Position numbers and translations under genes: made by a program. Below are positions 19,999-30,725 of a DNA stretch of 64,000 nt, in pieces. The stretch is taken from the NCBI GenBank assembly GCA_019635285.1, contig JAHBZS010000023.1:1-64000 (forward strand). Direction: 5' to 3'. The notes under the pieces were generated by a model. The model made no database searches. It saw only the letters and a list, made by a program, of their open reading frames with translations, and was not told the DNA's origin. Position 1 is the stretch's first letter. Every line of letters starts with the position of its first letter. This DNA is from Rubrivivax sp. (GTDB lineage: Bacteria > Pseudomonadota > Gammaproteobacteria > Burkholderiales > Burkholderiaceae_C).

Positions 19999-20213
19999 TC
20001 GAACGGTGCGGCCAGCCGGCGCAGGCGTTCGGCCTGGCCGCCGAGCGGATGCCGCGCTTGGCCTGCAGGGGGCAGGCAGGACGCACGGCTACGTCGATCG
20101 TGTGCCGGCGTTACGGGCGCTGGACGCGGCGCGGTCCGCGCCTGGCCGCGGGTGGCAGTGACCTCATCCCGCGCGCTTTGCGGTAGGCTAGATGCCTGCA
20201 CCGGAAGACACCG

Positions 20214-20567
20214 ATGACACGCCCCTCCAAATCCCGTTCGCTGCCGGCCGCGGCCCGCGCGCCGGCACGGCCCGCCGTTCCCCCAACGCCGGACGACGAG
20301 GTCATCGACACCAGCGACCTTGGCGAGCGCATCCTGATGCGCCCCGACGGCTACTACTGGCTGGCGCCCGACGGCCGGCAGGAGATCGGCCCCTTCGACA
20401 GCTTTGCCGAGGCCATGGCCGACATGGACTCGGGCGACGCCGGCGGCTGGACGCCGGGCGAGACCCTGGCCGAGGCCGAAAGCGAGATCGGTGTGGCCGA
20501 CTGGATCGACCCCGACAGCGGCCTGCCCGCCGAAGGCCAGGCGCCGACGCATCTGGAACGCGAATGA
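20214..20567 (+). CDS. Conserved hypothetical acidic protein
   Basis: 117 aa, no recognised domain. A basic, Pro/Ala-rich N-terminus (about 28 residues) is followed by an acidic body with GERILMRPDGYYWLAPDGRQEIGPFDSFAEA, which looks like a small beta-hairpin domain, and a Trp/Asp-rich C-terminus. No signal peptide or membrane segment. It is 34 bp upstream of the DHH phosphoesterase gene and may be cotranscribed. The 215 bp before it contains no gene that I can support. Confidence 0.55.
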   Translation: MTRPSKSRSLPAAARAPARPAVPPTPDDEVIDTSDLGERILMRPDGYYWLAPDGRQEIGPFDSFAEAMADMDSGDAGGWTPGETLAEAESEIGVADWIDPDSGLPAEGQAPTHLERE

Positions 20568-20601
20568 GCCTGCCGCGGGCACGCTGATCTCATCACCCGA
20601 C

Positions 20602-21561
20602 ATGCAACGATTCGACGTCTGCAACGGCGACGCCGACGGCTTGTGCGCGGTCGTGCAATGGCGCCTGGCGCATCCCGCCGAGGCCGTGCTGGTGACCGGG
20701 CTGAAGCGCGAGATCGCGCTGCTGCAGCAGGTGCAGGCGACGGCCGGCGACGAGGTGCTGGTCTGCGACCTGTCGATGCAGCGCAACCTGCAGCCGCTGC
20801 GCGCGCTGCTGGCGCAGGGCGTGCAGGTGCGCTACTTCGACCATCACAAGGTCGACGACATCCCTCAGCACCCGGCGCTGCAGGCGCACATCGACTTCGA
20901 CCCGCGCGTGTGCACCAGCCTGCTGATGGACCGCCACCTGGGCGGGCGTTTCCGCGCCTGGGCGCTGGTCGGCGCGTATGGCGACAACCTCACCGCCGTG
21001 GCCGACGCGCTGGCGACGGACATGGGCCTGGACGCCGCCACGCGGCGCCAGCTGCGCCTGCTGGGCGAGGCCATCAACTACAACGCCTATGGCGAGGCCC
21101 CGGCCGATCAGCACATCTCGCCGCAGCGCCTGTATGCGCTGATGCAGCGGCATGCGCAGCCGCAGCAGCTGTTGCGCGACGAGCGCATCGGCGACGAGCT
21201 GGACGCGCTGCGCCACGCTGACCTGCAGCAGGCGCTGGCGCAGCCGTTACATGTGTTGGGCGCGCGCGCCCGCTGGATGCAGTTGCCCGACGCGCCGTGG
21301 AGCCGCCGCGTCATCGGCGGCCTGGCCAACGACCTGGCCTCGGCCGAGCCGGGCATGGCGCATGCGGTGCTGCAGGACGACGGCCGCGGCGGCTACGTGG
21401 TCAGCCTGCGGGCACCGAAAAACGCGCCGGGCGGCGCCGACGCCTTCTGCCGCCGCTTCGGCGGCGGGGGCCGCGCCGGTGCGGCGGGCATCGACCATCT
21501 GCCGAAAGGCGATCGCGAGCGCTTCCTCGCCGAACTCGGCGTCGCGCGCTGGGGCGACTGA
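20602..21561 (+). CDS. DHH-family phosphoesterase
   Basis: 319 aa. Metal-binding motifs: DVCNGDADGLC near the start, LVCDLSM, and the DHH-type motif YFDHHKVDD near residue 75. The C-terminal DHHA1-like segment has RRFGGGGRAGAAGID. Related to RecJ/NrnA-type Mn-dependent phosphodiesterases. The substrate could be oligoribonucleotides or cyclic dinucleotide products, not decidable here. Confidence 0.85.
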   Translation: MQRFDVCNGDADGLCAVVQWRLAHPAEAVLVTGLKREIALLQQVQATAGDEVLVCDLSMQRNLQPLRALLAQGVQVRYFDHHKVDDIPQHPALQAHIDFDPRVCTSLLMDRHLGGRFRAWALVGAYGDNLTAVADALATDMGLDAATRRQLRLLGEAINYNAYGEAPADQHISPQRLYALMQRHAQPQQLLRDERIGDELDALRHADLQQALAQPLHVLGARARWMQLPDAPWSRRVIGGLANDLASAEPGMAHAVLQDDGRGGYVVSLRAPKNAPGGADAFCRRFGGGGRAGAAGIDHLPKGDRERFLAELGVARWGD

Positions 21562-21601
21562 CCCCCTGCCAGGCCAAGGCGGCCCGGCGGACCCCGCGGC
21601 G

Positions 21602-22030
21602 CTAGAAGGCGCGACCTTCCTTTTGCGCCAGCGCAGGGGCGGGCGGTGCGGCTTCGGGCACCGCGTCGTCCACGACCGGCGCCCCGGGCTTGGGCGCCAG
21701 CGCATCGATGACCACCGTGGCCGCGGCATAGGCAGCGGCATGCAAGGCATCATCCTGCAAGCTGCCGTCCAGATGCGCGGCCAGCATCAGCGCCAGCGGC
21801 GACAGCGCGGCATGTCCGCGCGGGCGCAGCAGTTCCCATGCTTCGATGCCGAACGCCTTGCCCAGTTTCTCCAGCTCGTCGACGCGGGTTGACACCACGG
21901 CACGGCGGATGCGGTCCAGCGTACCGTTGGTCACCCCACTGCGCGCAGTGATCTTCGGCAGCGTGTCCAGGTCGGGTCGCGAGGCCATCAGCGCCCGCAA
22001 ATTCGCCGACAAAATGTCTCTTGGTCTCAT
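21602..22030 (-). CDS. HTH-type transcriptional regulator (phage-repressor-like)
   Basis: 142 aa from ATG 22030. N-terminal XRE-like helix-turn-helix (SANLRALMASRPDLDTLPKI then SGVTNGTLDRIRRA), followed by LEKLGKAFGIEAWELLRP, a linker and an Ala-rich C-terminal domain with a Pro/Ala tail. Resembles small repressors of prophage origin. A perfect inverted repeat 10 bp upstream (22040-22055) is a likely operator for autorepression. It is downstream of nadE on the same strand. Confidence 0.75.
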   Translation of the reverse strand: MRPRDILSANLRALMASRPDLDTLPKITARSGVTNGTLDRIRRAVVSTRVDELEKLGKAFGIEAWELLRPRGHAALSPLALMLAAHLDGSLQDDALHAAAYAAATVVIDALAPKPGAPVVDDAVPEAAPPAPALAQKEGRAF

Positions 22031-22039
22031 GTGCCCAGT

Positions 22040-22055
22040 GTGCAGCAAACTGCAC
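22040..22055. promoter_or_regulatory. Inverted-repeat operator upstream of the HTH regulator
   Basis: GTGCAG and CTGCAC are perfect 6-bp arms around CAAA, located 10 bp before the regulator's start codon. Size and place fit an autoregulatory operator of an XRE-type repressor. Confidence 0.45.
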
Positions 22056-22096
22056 GACCAAGATCGGGATCACCCCTGTCCCGGGGACGGGCATGC

Positions 22097-24156
<2,060 letters not shown>

Positions 24157-24160
<4 letters not shown>

Positions 24161-25500
24161 GGCGCGCTCCTGGCCTCGATTGTGGCCGCCGGCAGCACCG
24201 CGGCATGCGCGGCCAGCGCGTCGTCCAGCGCCGCCACGAAGGTGTCGACCTCGGCGTCGCCGAAGGGCAGCGACAGCGCCGTCATGCCGCGCCGCGCCAT
24301 GAAGACACCGCGCTCCAGCAGCGCGAAATAGAGCAGGTCGCGCACGCGCCCATCGCAGCCGGCCAGATCGGCCGCGTTGCGCAACGGCCGCCGCGTGGGG
24401 TGCAAGGTCATCAGCGAGCCCAGCCCGCTGGCCTGCAGCGCCAGGCCGCGCGCGTCGAACAGCGCATTGCAGCGTGCGCGCAGGCGCTCGCCGCGCTGGT
24501 TCAGCGCGTCCACCGCGGCGGGCGTCCACAGCTGGCGCAGGCCGGCCAGCCCGGCGGCCATGCTCAGCACGTTGTTGTTGAAGGTGCCGGCATGGCCCAG
24601 CGCGTCGGCGCGGCGCGGGTCGAAGCGTTGCATCACCTCGCGCCGGCCGCCGAAGGCGCCGAAGGACAGCCCGCCGCCGAAATACTTGCCCAGCGTCGTC
24701 AGATCCGGCCGGATGCCCAGCAGCGACTGGCGGCCGCCGATGGCCAGCCGGGAGGTCATCACCTCGTCGAAGATCAGCAGGGCGCCGCAGTCGTCGGCCA
24801 GCTGGCGCAGGCCCTGCAGGAACGCCGCCTCGCCGGGGATGCAGCCGCCGGCGCCGAGCATCGGCTCCACCAGGATGGCGGCCAGCGCCGCGCCGTCGCG
24901 CTGCACGTGGGCGCGCACCGCATCCAGGTCGTTGTACGGCGCCATCAGCCAGTCGTGCGGCACGTTCACCGCGCCGGCCGCGCCGCCAAAGGACAGCACG
25001 CCGCCGTGGTACGCGCCTTCGAAGACCAGCACCTTGCGCCGCCCGGTGTGCGCCACCGCGGCGGCCAGCGCCAGCAGGTTGGCCTCGGTGCCGCTGTTGG
25101 TGAAGCGCAGCAGCTCCATCGCCGGGAAGCGCTGCACGATCTCGCGCGCCAGCTCCACCTCGCGCAGCGTGTGCGACGACAGGCTGATGCCGCCCGCCAG
25201 TGCCTCGACGATGGCCTGGTGGATGGGCGCGGCCGAATGGCCGTAGAGCCCGGCGGTGAACTCGCCCAGCGCGTCCAGGTACTCGTGGCCGTCGGCGTCC
25301 CACAGCCGGCAGCCCTGGCCGCGCACCATGGCCAGCGGGAACGGCGCCTGGAACAGCACGCTGCGCGTGTTGCCGCCGGGCAGCACCTCGGCGGCGAGCT
25401 CCAACTGGCGTGCGCTGGCGGGGTGGCGGGCGCGATAGGCGTCGACCGCGGCGGCCAGCGCCCGGTCCAGCGCCGCCGACGGGGGGCTCGCGGTGTTCAT
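24157..25500 (-). CDS. Class III PLP aminotransferase, glutamate-1-semialdehyde aminomutase-like
   Basis: 447 aa. [20 protein letters not shown] then [22 protein letters not shown] is the class III/HemL start; [14 protein letters not shown] binds the cofactor phosphate; IFDEVMTSR supplies the pyridine-N Asp; the PLP lysine is in [18 protein letters not shown]. Likely not the housekeeping HemL, given the divergent TSR and KYFGGG contexts and its coupling to nadE. Substrate unknown. It would be transcribed on the minus strand from the 25501-25872 gap. Confidence 0.82.
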
Positions 25501-25552
25501 CGTTGCTCCTGCTGCTGTGCCACGCAGCATAGGCGATGGCCCGCATCGCGGC

Positions 25553-25798
25553 TCAGAGCCGCAGGTGCATAGAGGCCTGTTCCTGCCGCCTGCGGTCCTG
25601 CAGCACCTCGGGCGCGCCGATGTCGCGCAGGCCATGCAGGCTCATCTGCGCCAGCTCGCGCTCGGCGCGCCGCACGCCCTGGGCCCGCGCTCAGCGCCGA
25701 CGCAGAGACGCCCAGACCTCACGCAGCTGACCGACGTGGCGCCGCGCCGCCAGGGCGGCCAGGGAGGCGACGGGAGGCGGGAGGTTTCGGGTCTGCAT
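25553..25798 (-). pseudogene. DUF1127-family small protein gene interrupted by an in-frame TGA
   Basis: The minus-strand frame from ATG 25798 encodes 35 residues ending SLRRR, then TGA at 25693-25691, then continues in the same frame through ARAQGVRRAERELAQ and MSLHGLRDIGAPEVLQ to a stop at 25553. The second half is the DUF1127 core (ELxxMSxxxLRDIG). DUF1127 genes often lie divergent from a GcvA-like LysR gene, exactly as here. Without the TGA the protein would be 81 residues. A sequencing error or internal restart at the Met of MSLHGLRDIG are alternatives. This accounts for most of the 372-bp gap between the aminotransferase and LysR genes. Confidence 0.6.
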
Positions 25799-25800
25799 CT

Positions 25801-25871
25801 GGTAAGAATAGATCTGCGAAAGTTGCCAAGAAATCAACATCTCCTAAGTAATTTGGTCAAAATCTCTTACC
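25801..25871. promoter_or_regulatory. AT-rich divergent regulatory region with outer inverted repeat
   Basis: A 70-bp AT-rich island between the DUF1127 remnant and the LysR gene. GGTAAGA (25801-25807) and TCTTACC (25865-25871) are perfect 7-bp arms at its two ends. This is probably the shared promoter and LysR binding region; the arms could be one operator or two half-sites. Confidence 0.4.
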
Positions 25872-25872
25872 A

Positions 25873-26778
25873 ATGGCCCGCTTGCCCCTGAATACCTTGC
25901 CGACCTTCCGGGCCGTCGCCGCGCGGGCCAACCTGCGTGCGGCGGCGGAGGAGCTGCACCTGACGCACAGCGCCGTCAGCCAGCAGATCAAGCTGCTGGA
26001 GCAGCAGATCGGCTTCCCGCTGTTCGACCGGCGTGGCCGCCGCGTGGTGCTGAATGCCGCCGGCGCGGCGCTGCTGCGCGCGGTGGAGCCGGCGCTGGCG
26101 CAACTGGACGAAGGCCTGCGCGCGGCGGCCGCGGCCTCGGGCGCCGGCGGGCAGCGCGTGCGCCTCACCTTGCTGTCGTCCTTCGCGCAGCGCTGGCTGC
26201 TGCCGCGCATCGGCCGCTGGCGCGAGCGCCATCCGGACATTGGGCTGGAGCTGCACACCTCGCAGGTGGTGGTGGACCTGCCGCGCGAAGGCTTCCATGC
26301 CGCGCTGCGCCAGGGCGACGGCCAGTGGCGCGGCTTGCAGTCGCTGTGCCTGACCGATTCGCCGTTCATCGCCGTCGGCTCGCCGCAGGCGGCGCAGCGC
26401 CTGCGTGGCCGCGACGTCGCCGCGCTGGCCGACGAGCCGCTGCTGGGCAACATCGCCATGTGGCAGCGCTGGTTCGCGCTGCAGGGCGTGCGTGCGCGCG
26501 TCAACCCGGTGGCGGCCTTCAACGACGCCGGGCTGATGCTGCAGGCCGTCGAACAGAACCTGGGGCTGGCGCTGTCGCGCGAGATCCTGGCCGCCGATGC
26601 GCTGCGCGATGGCCGGCTGGTGCGGCTGTCGCCCAGCGTCATCGACGCCGGGCTGGGCGACGCCTACTGGCTCGCCTTTCCGCCGGCGCTGGCCGACTGG
26701 CCGCCGCTGCGGGCGCTGCGTCAGTGGCTGGTCGACGAACTGGCCGCGTCGCAGCAGGAGCTGCAGGCGCTGCGCTGA
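25873..26778 (+). CDS. LysR-family regulator, GcvA-like
   Basis: 301 aa. N-terminal HTH (PLNTLPTFRAVAARANLRAAAEELHLTHSAVSQQIKLLE) with the PLxxLxxFxxxAR opening and LTHSAVSQQI recognition helix typical of the GcvA/DsdC group, then a type 2 periplasmic-binding-like effector domain. Divergent from a broken DUF1127 gene, a common arrangement for this LysR group. Target genes unknown. Confidence 0.88.
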   Translation: MARLPLNTLPTFRAVAARANLRAAAEELHLTHSAVSQQIKLLEQQIGFPLFDRRGRRVVLNAAGAALLRAVEPALAQLDEGLRAAAAASGAGGQRVRLTLLSSFAQRWLLPRIGRWRERHPDIGLELHTSQVVVDLPREGFHAALRQGDGQWRGLQSLCLTDSPFIAVGSPQAAQRLRGRDVAALADEPLLGNIAMWQRWFALQGVRARVNPVAAFNDAGLMLQAVEQNLGLALSREILAADALRDGRLVRLSPSVIDAGLGDAYWLAFPPALADWPPLRALRQWLVDELAASQQELQALR

Positions 26779-26785
26779 GCGCCGC

Positions 26786-27163
26786 TCAAGCCGCCGTTTC
26801 CAGCGCCGGCAGAGGGCCGAAGAAGCCGGTCACGCGCGCCAGCCGCCCACGCGCGTCGAGCTGGGCGATGTCGATGCCTTCCAGCGCCACCGTGCCGTCG
26901 GGCGCGTACAGCCGCCAGCCGTAGCGGGCGACGCCGTGGTGCAGGTCGATGCCGCTGCTGCGCTGGAAGCGGTGGCCGGGGAAGTGCGCCAGCAGCTGGT
27001 CGGCCTGCGCGACGATCTGCGCGTGGCCACGCGCGGCCAGCGGCGGGTCGACCAGCTCGGCGTCCTCGGCCCACAACCGCTGCACGGCGGCGCTGCGGCG
27101 CTGGCGGTCGGGGTCGGCATAAGCGGCCAGGTGGTCGTCGATCAGGCGTTGGATGTCGCTCAT
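26786..27163 (-). CDS. NTF2/SnoaL-like domain protein
   Basis: 125 aa from ATG 27163. Pattern IQRLIDDHLAAYADPDRQRR, LWAEDAELVDPP, then FPGHRFQRSSGIDLHHGVARYGWRLYAPDG matches the nuclear transport factor 2-like cone fold found in isomerases and polyketide cyclases. Cytosolic, no signal peptide. Convergent with the LysR gene. Function unknown. Confidence 0.72.
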   Translation of the reverse strand: MSDIQRLIDDHLAAYADPDRQRRSAAVQRLWAEDAELVDPPLAARGHAQIVAQADQLLAHFPGHRFQRSSGIDLHHGVARYGWRLYAPDGTVALEGIDIAQLDARGRLARVTGFFGPLPALETAA

Positions 27164-27304
27164 CGGAAGCGCTCCTGAAGAAGTGAATGGGCAGCCCATG
27201 CTCGGCGCTTTGCCGCGCCGCGTCGATGACCCCGCAGGTCATCGACGGCCCGCGGCGCGCGCACCAGACTGGCGCCATCCCCCCAGCAAGAAAGGACCCT
27301 CGAC

Positions 27305-27544
27305 ATGTCGGCAAGCGACCTCCTCCCCCTGGCCGTGGCCGTGCTCATCGCTATCCCCGCGCTCGGCTCGTGCATCGGCGTCGGCATGGCGGCGATGAAG
27401 ATGCTCGAAGGCTGCGCGCGCCAGCCCGAGCTGATGACCGACCTGCAGACCAAGTTCTTCCTGGCGGTGGGCGTGGTCGACGGCGCCTTCATCATCGCCA
27501 CCGGCGTCGGCCTGTGGTTCGCCACCGCCAACCCCTTCAAGTGA
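27305..27544 (+). CDS. atpE: Orphan F0 ATP synthase subunit c
   Basis: 79 aa, the same length as E. coli subunit c. Two membrane hairpin helices: LLPLAVAVLIAIPALGSCIGVGMAAMKMLEG, a polar loop CARQPELMTDLQTKF (the ARQP loop contacts the rotor), then FFLAVGVVDGAFIIATGVGLWF. The ion-carrying carboxylate is Asp in VVDGAF; no Na+-type ETT pattern. A ribosome-binding AAGAAAGGA precedes ATG. No other ATP synthase gene is nearby, so it is separated from the usual atp operon: either an extra paralogue or a relocated gene. The 3' end overlaps the following LysR gene by 8 bp on the opposite strand. Confidence 0.8.
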   Translation: MSASDLLPLAVAVLIAIPALGSCIGVGMAAMKMLEGCARQPELMTDLQTKFFLAVGVVDGAFIIATGVGLWFATANPFK

Positions 27545-28454
27545 GCGCGCTGCGCTGCAGCTCGCGCGGGAGGGCCTCGGCCAGGAAGTCGTAGACGCGC
27601 TTGACCACCTTGTTGCCGCGGATCTCGCGGTGCACCGCCAGCCAGCAGGGCAGCGGCGGGATCTGCAGCATCGGCAGCAGCGCGCGCACGCCGGGCCACG
27701 AGGCCAGGCAGTACGCGGTGACGAAGCCGATGCCCGCGCCGCTGGCCACCAGCTGCCCGTAGGCCACCTGGTCGTCGGTGCGCAGTGCGAAGCTCTCGCG
27801 CGACAGCGGCAGCCCCTGGCGGGCGAAGCCGCGCTGAATCGACGTGTCGCGGTCGAAGCCGATCAGCCGGTGCTGCAGCAGGTCCTGCGGCCGGCGCGGC
27901 GTGCCGTGGCGCTGCAGATAGGAGCTATGCGCCGCGGCCACGATCGGCAGATCGGCCAGCTTGCGGGCCACCAGCGAGCCCTGCGTCGGCCGCAGCATGC
28001 GCACCGCGATGTCGGCCTCGCGCCGCAGCAGGTTGCTCAACGCGTTCGATCCGACCAGCTCCAGCTGGATGCCCGGCTCGGCCTGCTGCAGCGCGGCCAG
28101 CACCGGCGGCAGCAGCCAGGCCGCGGCGACGTGGCTGGTGCTGATGCGCACGCTGCCGGTCGTGGCTTCGCGCCGCCGCGCCAGCTGCAGCGCCAGCCGG
28201 TCGGCGCCCGCTTCCATCTGCCGTGCCGCCTCGGCGATGGCCAGCGCCGCCGCGGTGGGCGTGACGCCGCGGCCGGTGCGCTCGAACAGCGGCAGACCCA
28301 GCTGGGCCTCCAGCTCGGCGACATGCCGGCTCAGCGTCGGCTGGTGCGCGCCGCTGCTTCGCGCCGCGCCGGTCAGGCTGCCGGCATCGAGCACGGCGAG
28401 GAAGCTGCGCACCAGCCGCCAGTCGAAGCTTGGCCCGAGGGCTGCATTGGGCAT
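27537..28454 (-). CDS. LysR-family regulator divergent from an NAD(P)-binding protein gene
   Basis: 305 aa. HTH region FDWRLVRSFLAVLDAGSLTGAARSSGAHQPTLSRHVAELEAQLG, then an effector domain with ISTSHVAAAWLLPPVLAAL. It belongs to the group that usually controls an adjacent divergent oxidoreductase gene; the operator-like palindrome at 28453-28466 overlaps its own start codon, so autoregulation and control of the gene at 28551 are likely. Confidence 0.88.
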   Translation of the reverse strand: MPNAALGPSFDWRLVRSFLAVLDAGSLTGAARSSGAHQPTLSRHVAELEAQLGLPLFERTGRGVTPTAAALAIAEAARQMEAGADRLALQLARRREATTGSVRISTSHVAAAWLLPPVLAALQQAEPGIQLELVGSNALSNLLRREADIAVRMLRPTQGSLVARKLADLPIVAAAHSSYLQRHGTPRRPQDLLQHRLIGFDRDTSIQRGFARQGLPLSRESFALRTDDQVAYGQLVASGAGIGFVTAYCLASWPGVRALLPMLQIPPLPCWLAVHREIRGNKVVKRVYDFLAEALPRELQRSALT

Positions 28455-28466
28455 ACGGAATCGTAT
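28453..28466. promoter_or_regulatory. LysR-type operator in a divergent promoter region
   Basis: ATACG and CGTAT are perfect 5-bp arms around GAAT, a T-N11-A class palindrome. It overlaps the LysR start codon and lies 85 bp before the divergent NAD(P)-binding protein gene. The 97-bp region is AT-rich for this genome. Confidence 0.5.
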
Positions 28467-28550
28467 AGCTCGAATACCCACATAGGCAATTGTCGGATGG
28501 GCTGGCCACGCCCACACTGCGGCGCACTCCCTCCACCCCAAGGAACCGCG

Positions 28551-29558
28551 ATGAACAGATCCGAACGCAGCGTGCTGGTGCTCGGCGCCAACGGCCGCTT
28601 CGGCCAGGCGGCGATACAAGCCTTCGCCGCGGCCGGCTGGCGCGTGCTGGCCCAGGCACGCCGTGCGCCGCCATCGGCGCTGCCGGCCGGGGTGCGCTTG
28701 CTGGCGCAACCGATGCCGGAGCTGGCCGCGGCGGCCGCCGGCGTGCAGGTCGTGGTGCACGCGCTGAACCCGCCCTATCCGCTGTGGGGCCGGCAGGCGC
28801 TGCCGCTGGCACGCCAGGCGATGGACCTGGCGCAGCGCTTGGGCGCCCGCTTCATGCTGCCGGGCAACGTCTACAACTTCGGCCGCACCATGCCGGCGCG
28901 GCTGCAGCCCGACACCGCGCAGCAGGCCGACACCGTCAAGGGACGCATCCGCGTGGCGATGGAAGCGGAGCTGCAGGCGCGCAGCGCGCAGGGGCTGCAG
29001 GCGGTGGTCATCCGCGCCGGCGACTTCTACGGCGGCGGAAGTGGCGCCTGGCTGGACCGGGTGGTGCTGGGCTCGCTGTCCAAGGGCAAGCTGGTCTATC
29101 CGGGCCCGCTGGACGTGCCGCATGCCTGGGCCTACCTGCCCGACCTGGCACAGGCCTTCGTCGCCGTGGCAGCGCGGCCCGACCTGCCCGCGTTCACGCG
29201 CCTGCATTTCGCCGGCGACACGCTGACCGGCGCGCAGCTGCTGACGGCCGTGGAGCGCGCCGCGGCCGGTCTGGGCCTCGCGCCGGCCACGGGCTGGCGC
29301 CGCGGCGGCCTGCCCTGGGGGCTGATGCGCCTGGGCGCGCCCTTCGTGCCGATGTGGCGCGAGCTGCTGGAGATGGAATACCTGTGGCGTGTGCCGCATG
29401 CGCTGGACGGCAGCGCCTTGCTGAGCGCGGCCGGCCCACTGCCGACGACGCCGTTGGACGCGGCCCTGCGCGCCGTGCTGCAGGACTTGGGGGATGGCGG
29501 CGCCGGTGCGGCGGCGGCGTCCGCTGCTGCAGCCAAGCCGGCGGCACGCAGCTCCTGA
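28551..29558 (+). CDS. NAD(P)-dependent epimerase/SDR-family protein
   Basis: 335 aa. Rossmann motif VLVLGANGRFGQAAIQAF (residues about 8-25), the LPGNVYNFG segment in place of the usual SDR active-site region, and VIRAGDFYGGGSGAWLD, typical of extended atypical SDRs of the NmrA/epimerase group. The C-terminal Ala-rich tail looks disordered. Start at ATG 28551 after AAGGAAC. Probably regulated by the divergent LysR. Substrate unknown. Confidence 0.8.
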   Translation: MNRSERSVLVLGANGRFGQAAIQAFAAAGWRVLAQARRAPPSALPAGVRLLAQPMPELAAAAAGVQVVVHALNPPYPLWGRQALPLARQAMDLAQRLGARFMLPGNVYNFGRTMPARLQPDTAQQADTVKGRIRVAMEAELQARSAQGLQAVVIRAGDFYGGGSGAWLDRVVLGSLSKGKLVYPGPLDVPHAWAYLPDLAQAFVAVAARPDLPAFTRLHFAGDTLTGAQLLTAVERAAAGLGLAPATGWRRGGLPWGLMRLGAPFVPMWRELLEMEYLWRVPHALDGSALLSAAGPLPTTPLDAALRAVLQDLGDGGAGAAAASAAAAKPAARSS

Positions 29559-29689
29559 GCCTGCCCAGCCCGCGCCGGCGCGCCTGAGCCGGCGGTTCGT
29601 GGCGCCAGGGCTTCACGCGCCACGGCGCGCGGCCGTCGCGGTGGCGCCGCTGGTGCGTGGCTTGGCAGGGACGTAGCGGCCTGCGCGGA

Positions 29690-30688
29690 TCAGCCGGCCG
29701 CCCGCTGCAGATGCTCGGCCAGCAGCCGCGCGCTGGCCGAGGCCAGCGGCGGCGGCCGCAGTGCGATGACGAAGCGGCGCACCGCCCAGGCATCCGACAG
29801 CGGCACCAGCGCCAGCCGGCCGGCGCCGGCGTGCGGCACCGCCACCTCGCGCGGCAGCACCGCCAGCCCCAGCCCGGCGGCGACGATGCGGCAGGCCGCA
29901 TCGATGCTCGACACCTGCATGCGGTGCGCCGGCACGCGGCCCAGCAGCGCGGCCTGGCGGCGCATCAGCTGGTCCATCAGCCCGCCCGGCGCCACGCCCA
30001 CCGACACCTGGTCCAGGGTCTCGGCGTAGCTCAGGCGCGGCCGCCGCGCCAGCGCGTGGGTCGGCGCCATGGCCACGCACAGGTGGTCGCTGCGGTAGGG
30101 CAGCGTGTGCAGCCCCTCCAGTTCGGCCACGTCCCACAGCACGCCGGCATCCGCCGCGCCTTCGCGCAGGCTGCGCACGATGTCCGGGCTGGTGCGCTCG
30201 TCCAGGCTGACGCGCACCTGGGCGTGCCGCGCCACGAAGCCGGCGATGTCCTCGGGCAACTGCTCGGCCAGCACCGACGGGCTGGCGAGCACGCGCACGC
30301 TGCCCTGCGCGCCCTGGCCGAAGGCGTCCAGCTCGCCGCGCACGCGCTGCAGCGCCGACAGCACCTCGCGGGCGCGGGACAGCAGGGCTTCGCCGGCCGG
30401 CGTCGGCTCGACGCCGCGGCGGCGGCGCAGCAGCAGCGGCACGCCGAATTCGGCCTCGAGCGCGCCGATGCGCTTGCTCAGCGCCGACGCCACCAGCGCC
30501 TCGCGCTCGGCGGCGCGCGCGATGCTGCCTTCCTCGCACACGGCGATGAAGTGCTGCAGCGAAACCGGGTCGAGGAGCCTGCTCAGATCTGCACCCTGCG
30601 CGCAATGCGTTCCGGGACGAGCGCCAGGGGACCGTCCGCCGCACTCGTGCCGTTCCCGATTGGAACGCTTGGGCTGAAGAAATAGCAC
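29690..30688 (-). CDS. LysR-family regulator next to the HMG-CoA-lyase-type operon
   Basis: LysR core: DPVSLQHFIAVCEEGSIARAAERE (HTH), VASALSKRIGALEAEFGVPLL, then an effector domain with VRVLASPSVLAEQLPEDI and GVLWDVAELEGLH. The start is uncertain. GTG 30688 gives 332 aa with an unusual 34-residue N-terminal extension and only 37 bp to the divergent operon; a CTG at 30586 gives a family-typical 298 aa and a 139-bp intergenic region. Likely regulator of the lyase/CoA-transferase operon that starts at 30726. Confidence 0.82.
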   Translation of the reverse strand: MLFLQPKRSNRERHECGGRSPGARPGTHCAQGADLSRLLDPVSLQHFIAVCEEGSIARAAEREALVASALSKRIGALEAEFGVPLLLRRRRGVEPTPAGEALLSRAREVLSALQRVRGELDAFGQGAQGSVRVLASPSVLAEQLPEDIAGFVARHAQVRVSLDERTSPDIVRSLREGAADAGVLWDVAELEGLHTLPYRSDHLCVAMAPTHALARRPRLSYAETLDQVSVGVAPGGLMDQLMRRQAALLGRVPAHRMQVSSIDAACRIVAAGLGLAVLPREVAVPHAGAGRLALVPLSDAWAVRRFVIALRPPPLASASARLLAEHLQRAAG

Positions 30689-30725
30689 TCGTATCTTCAC
30701 CAGGGAACGCCTAAAGTGCGCCGCC

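Noticed and set aside
19999-20213. Small gene between the DsbA-fold isomerase and the acidic hypothetical protein
   Set aside because: Short frames exist on both strands but lack ribosome-binding sites or recognisable sequence.
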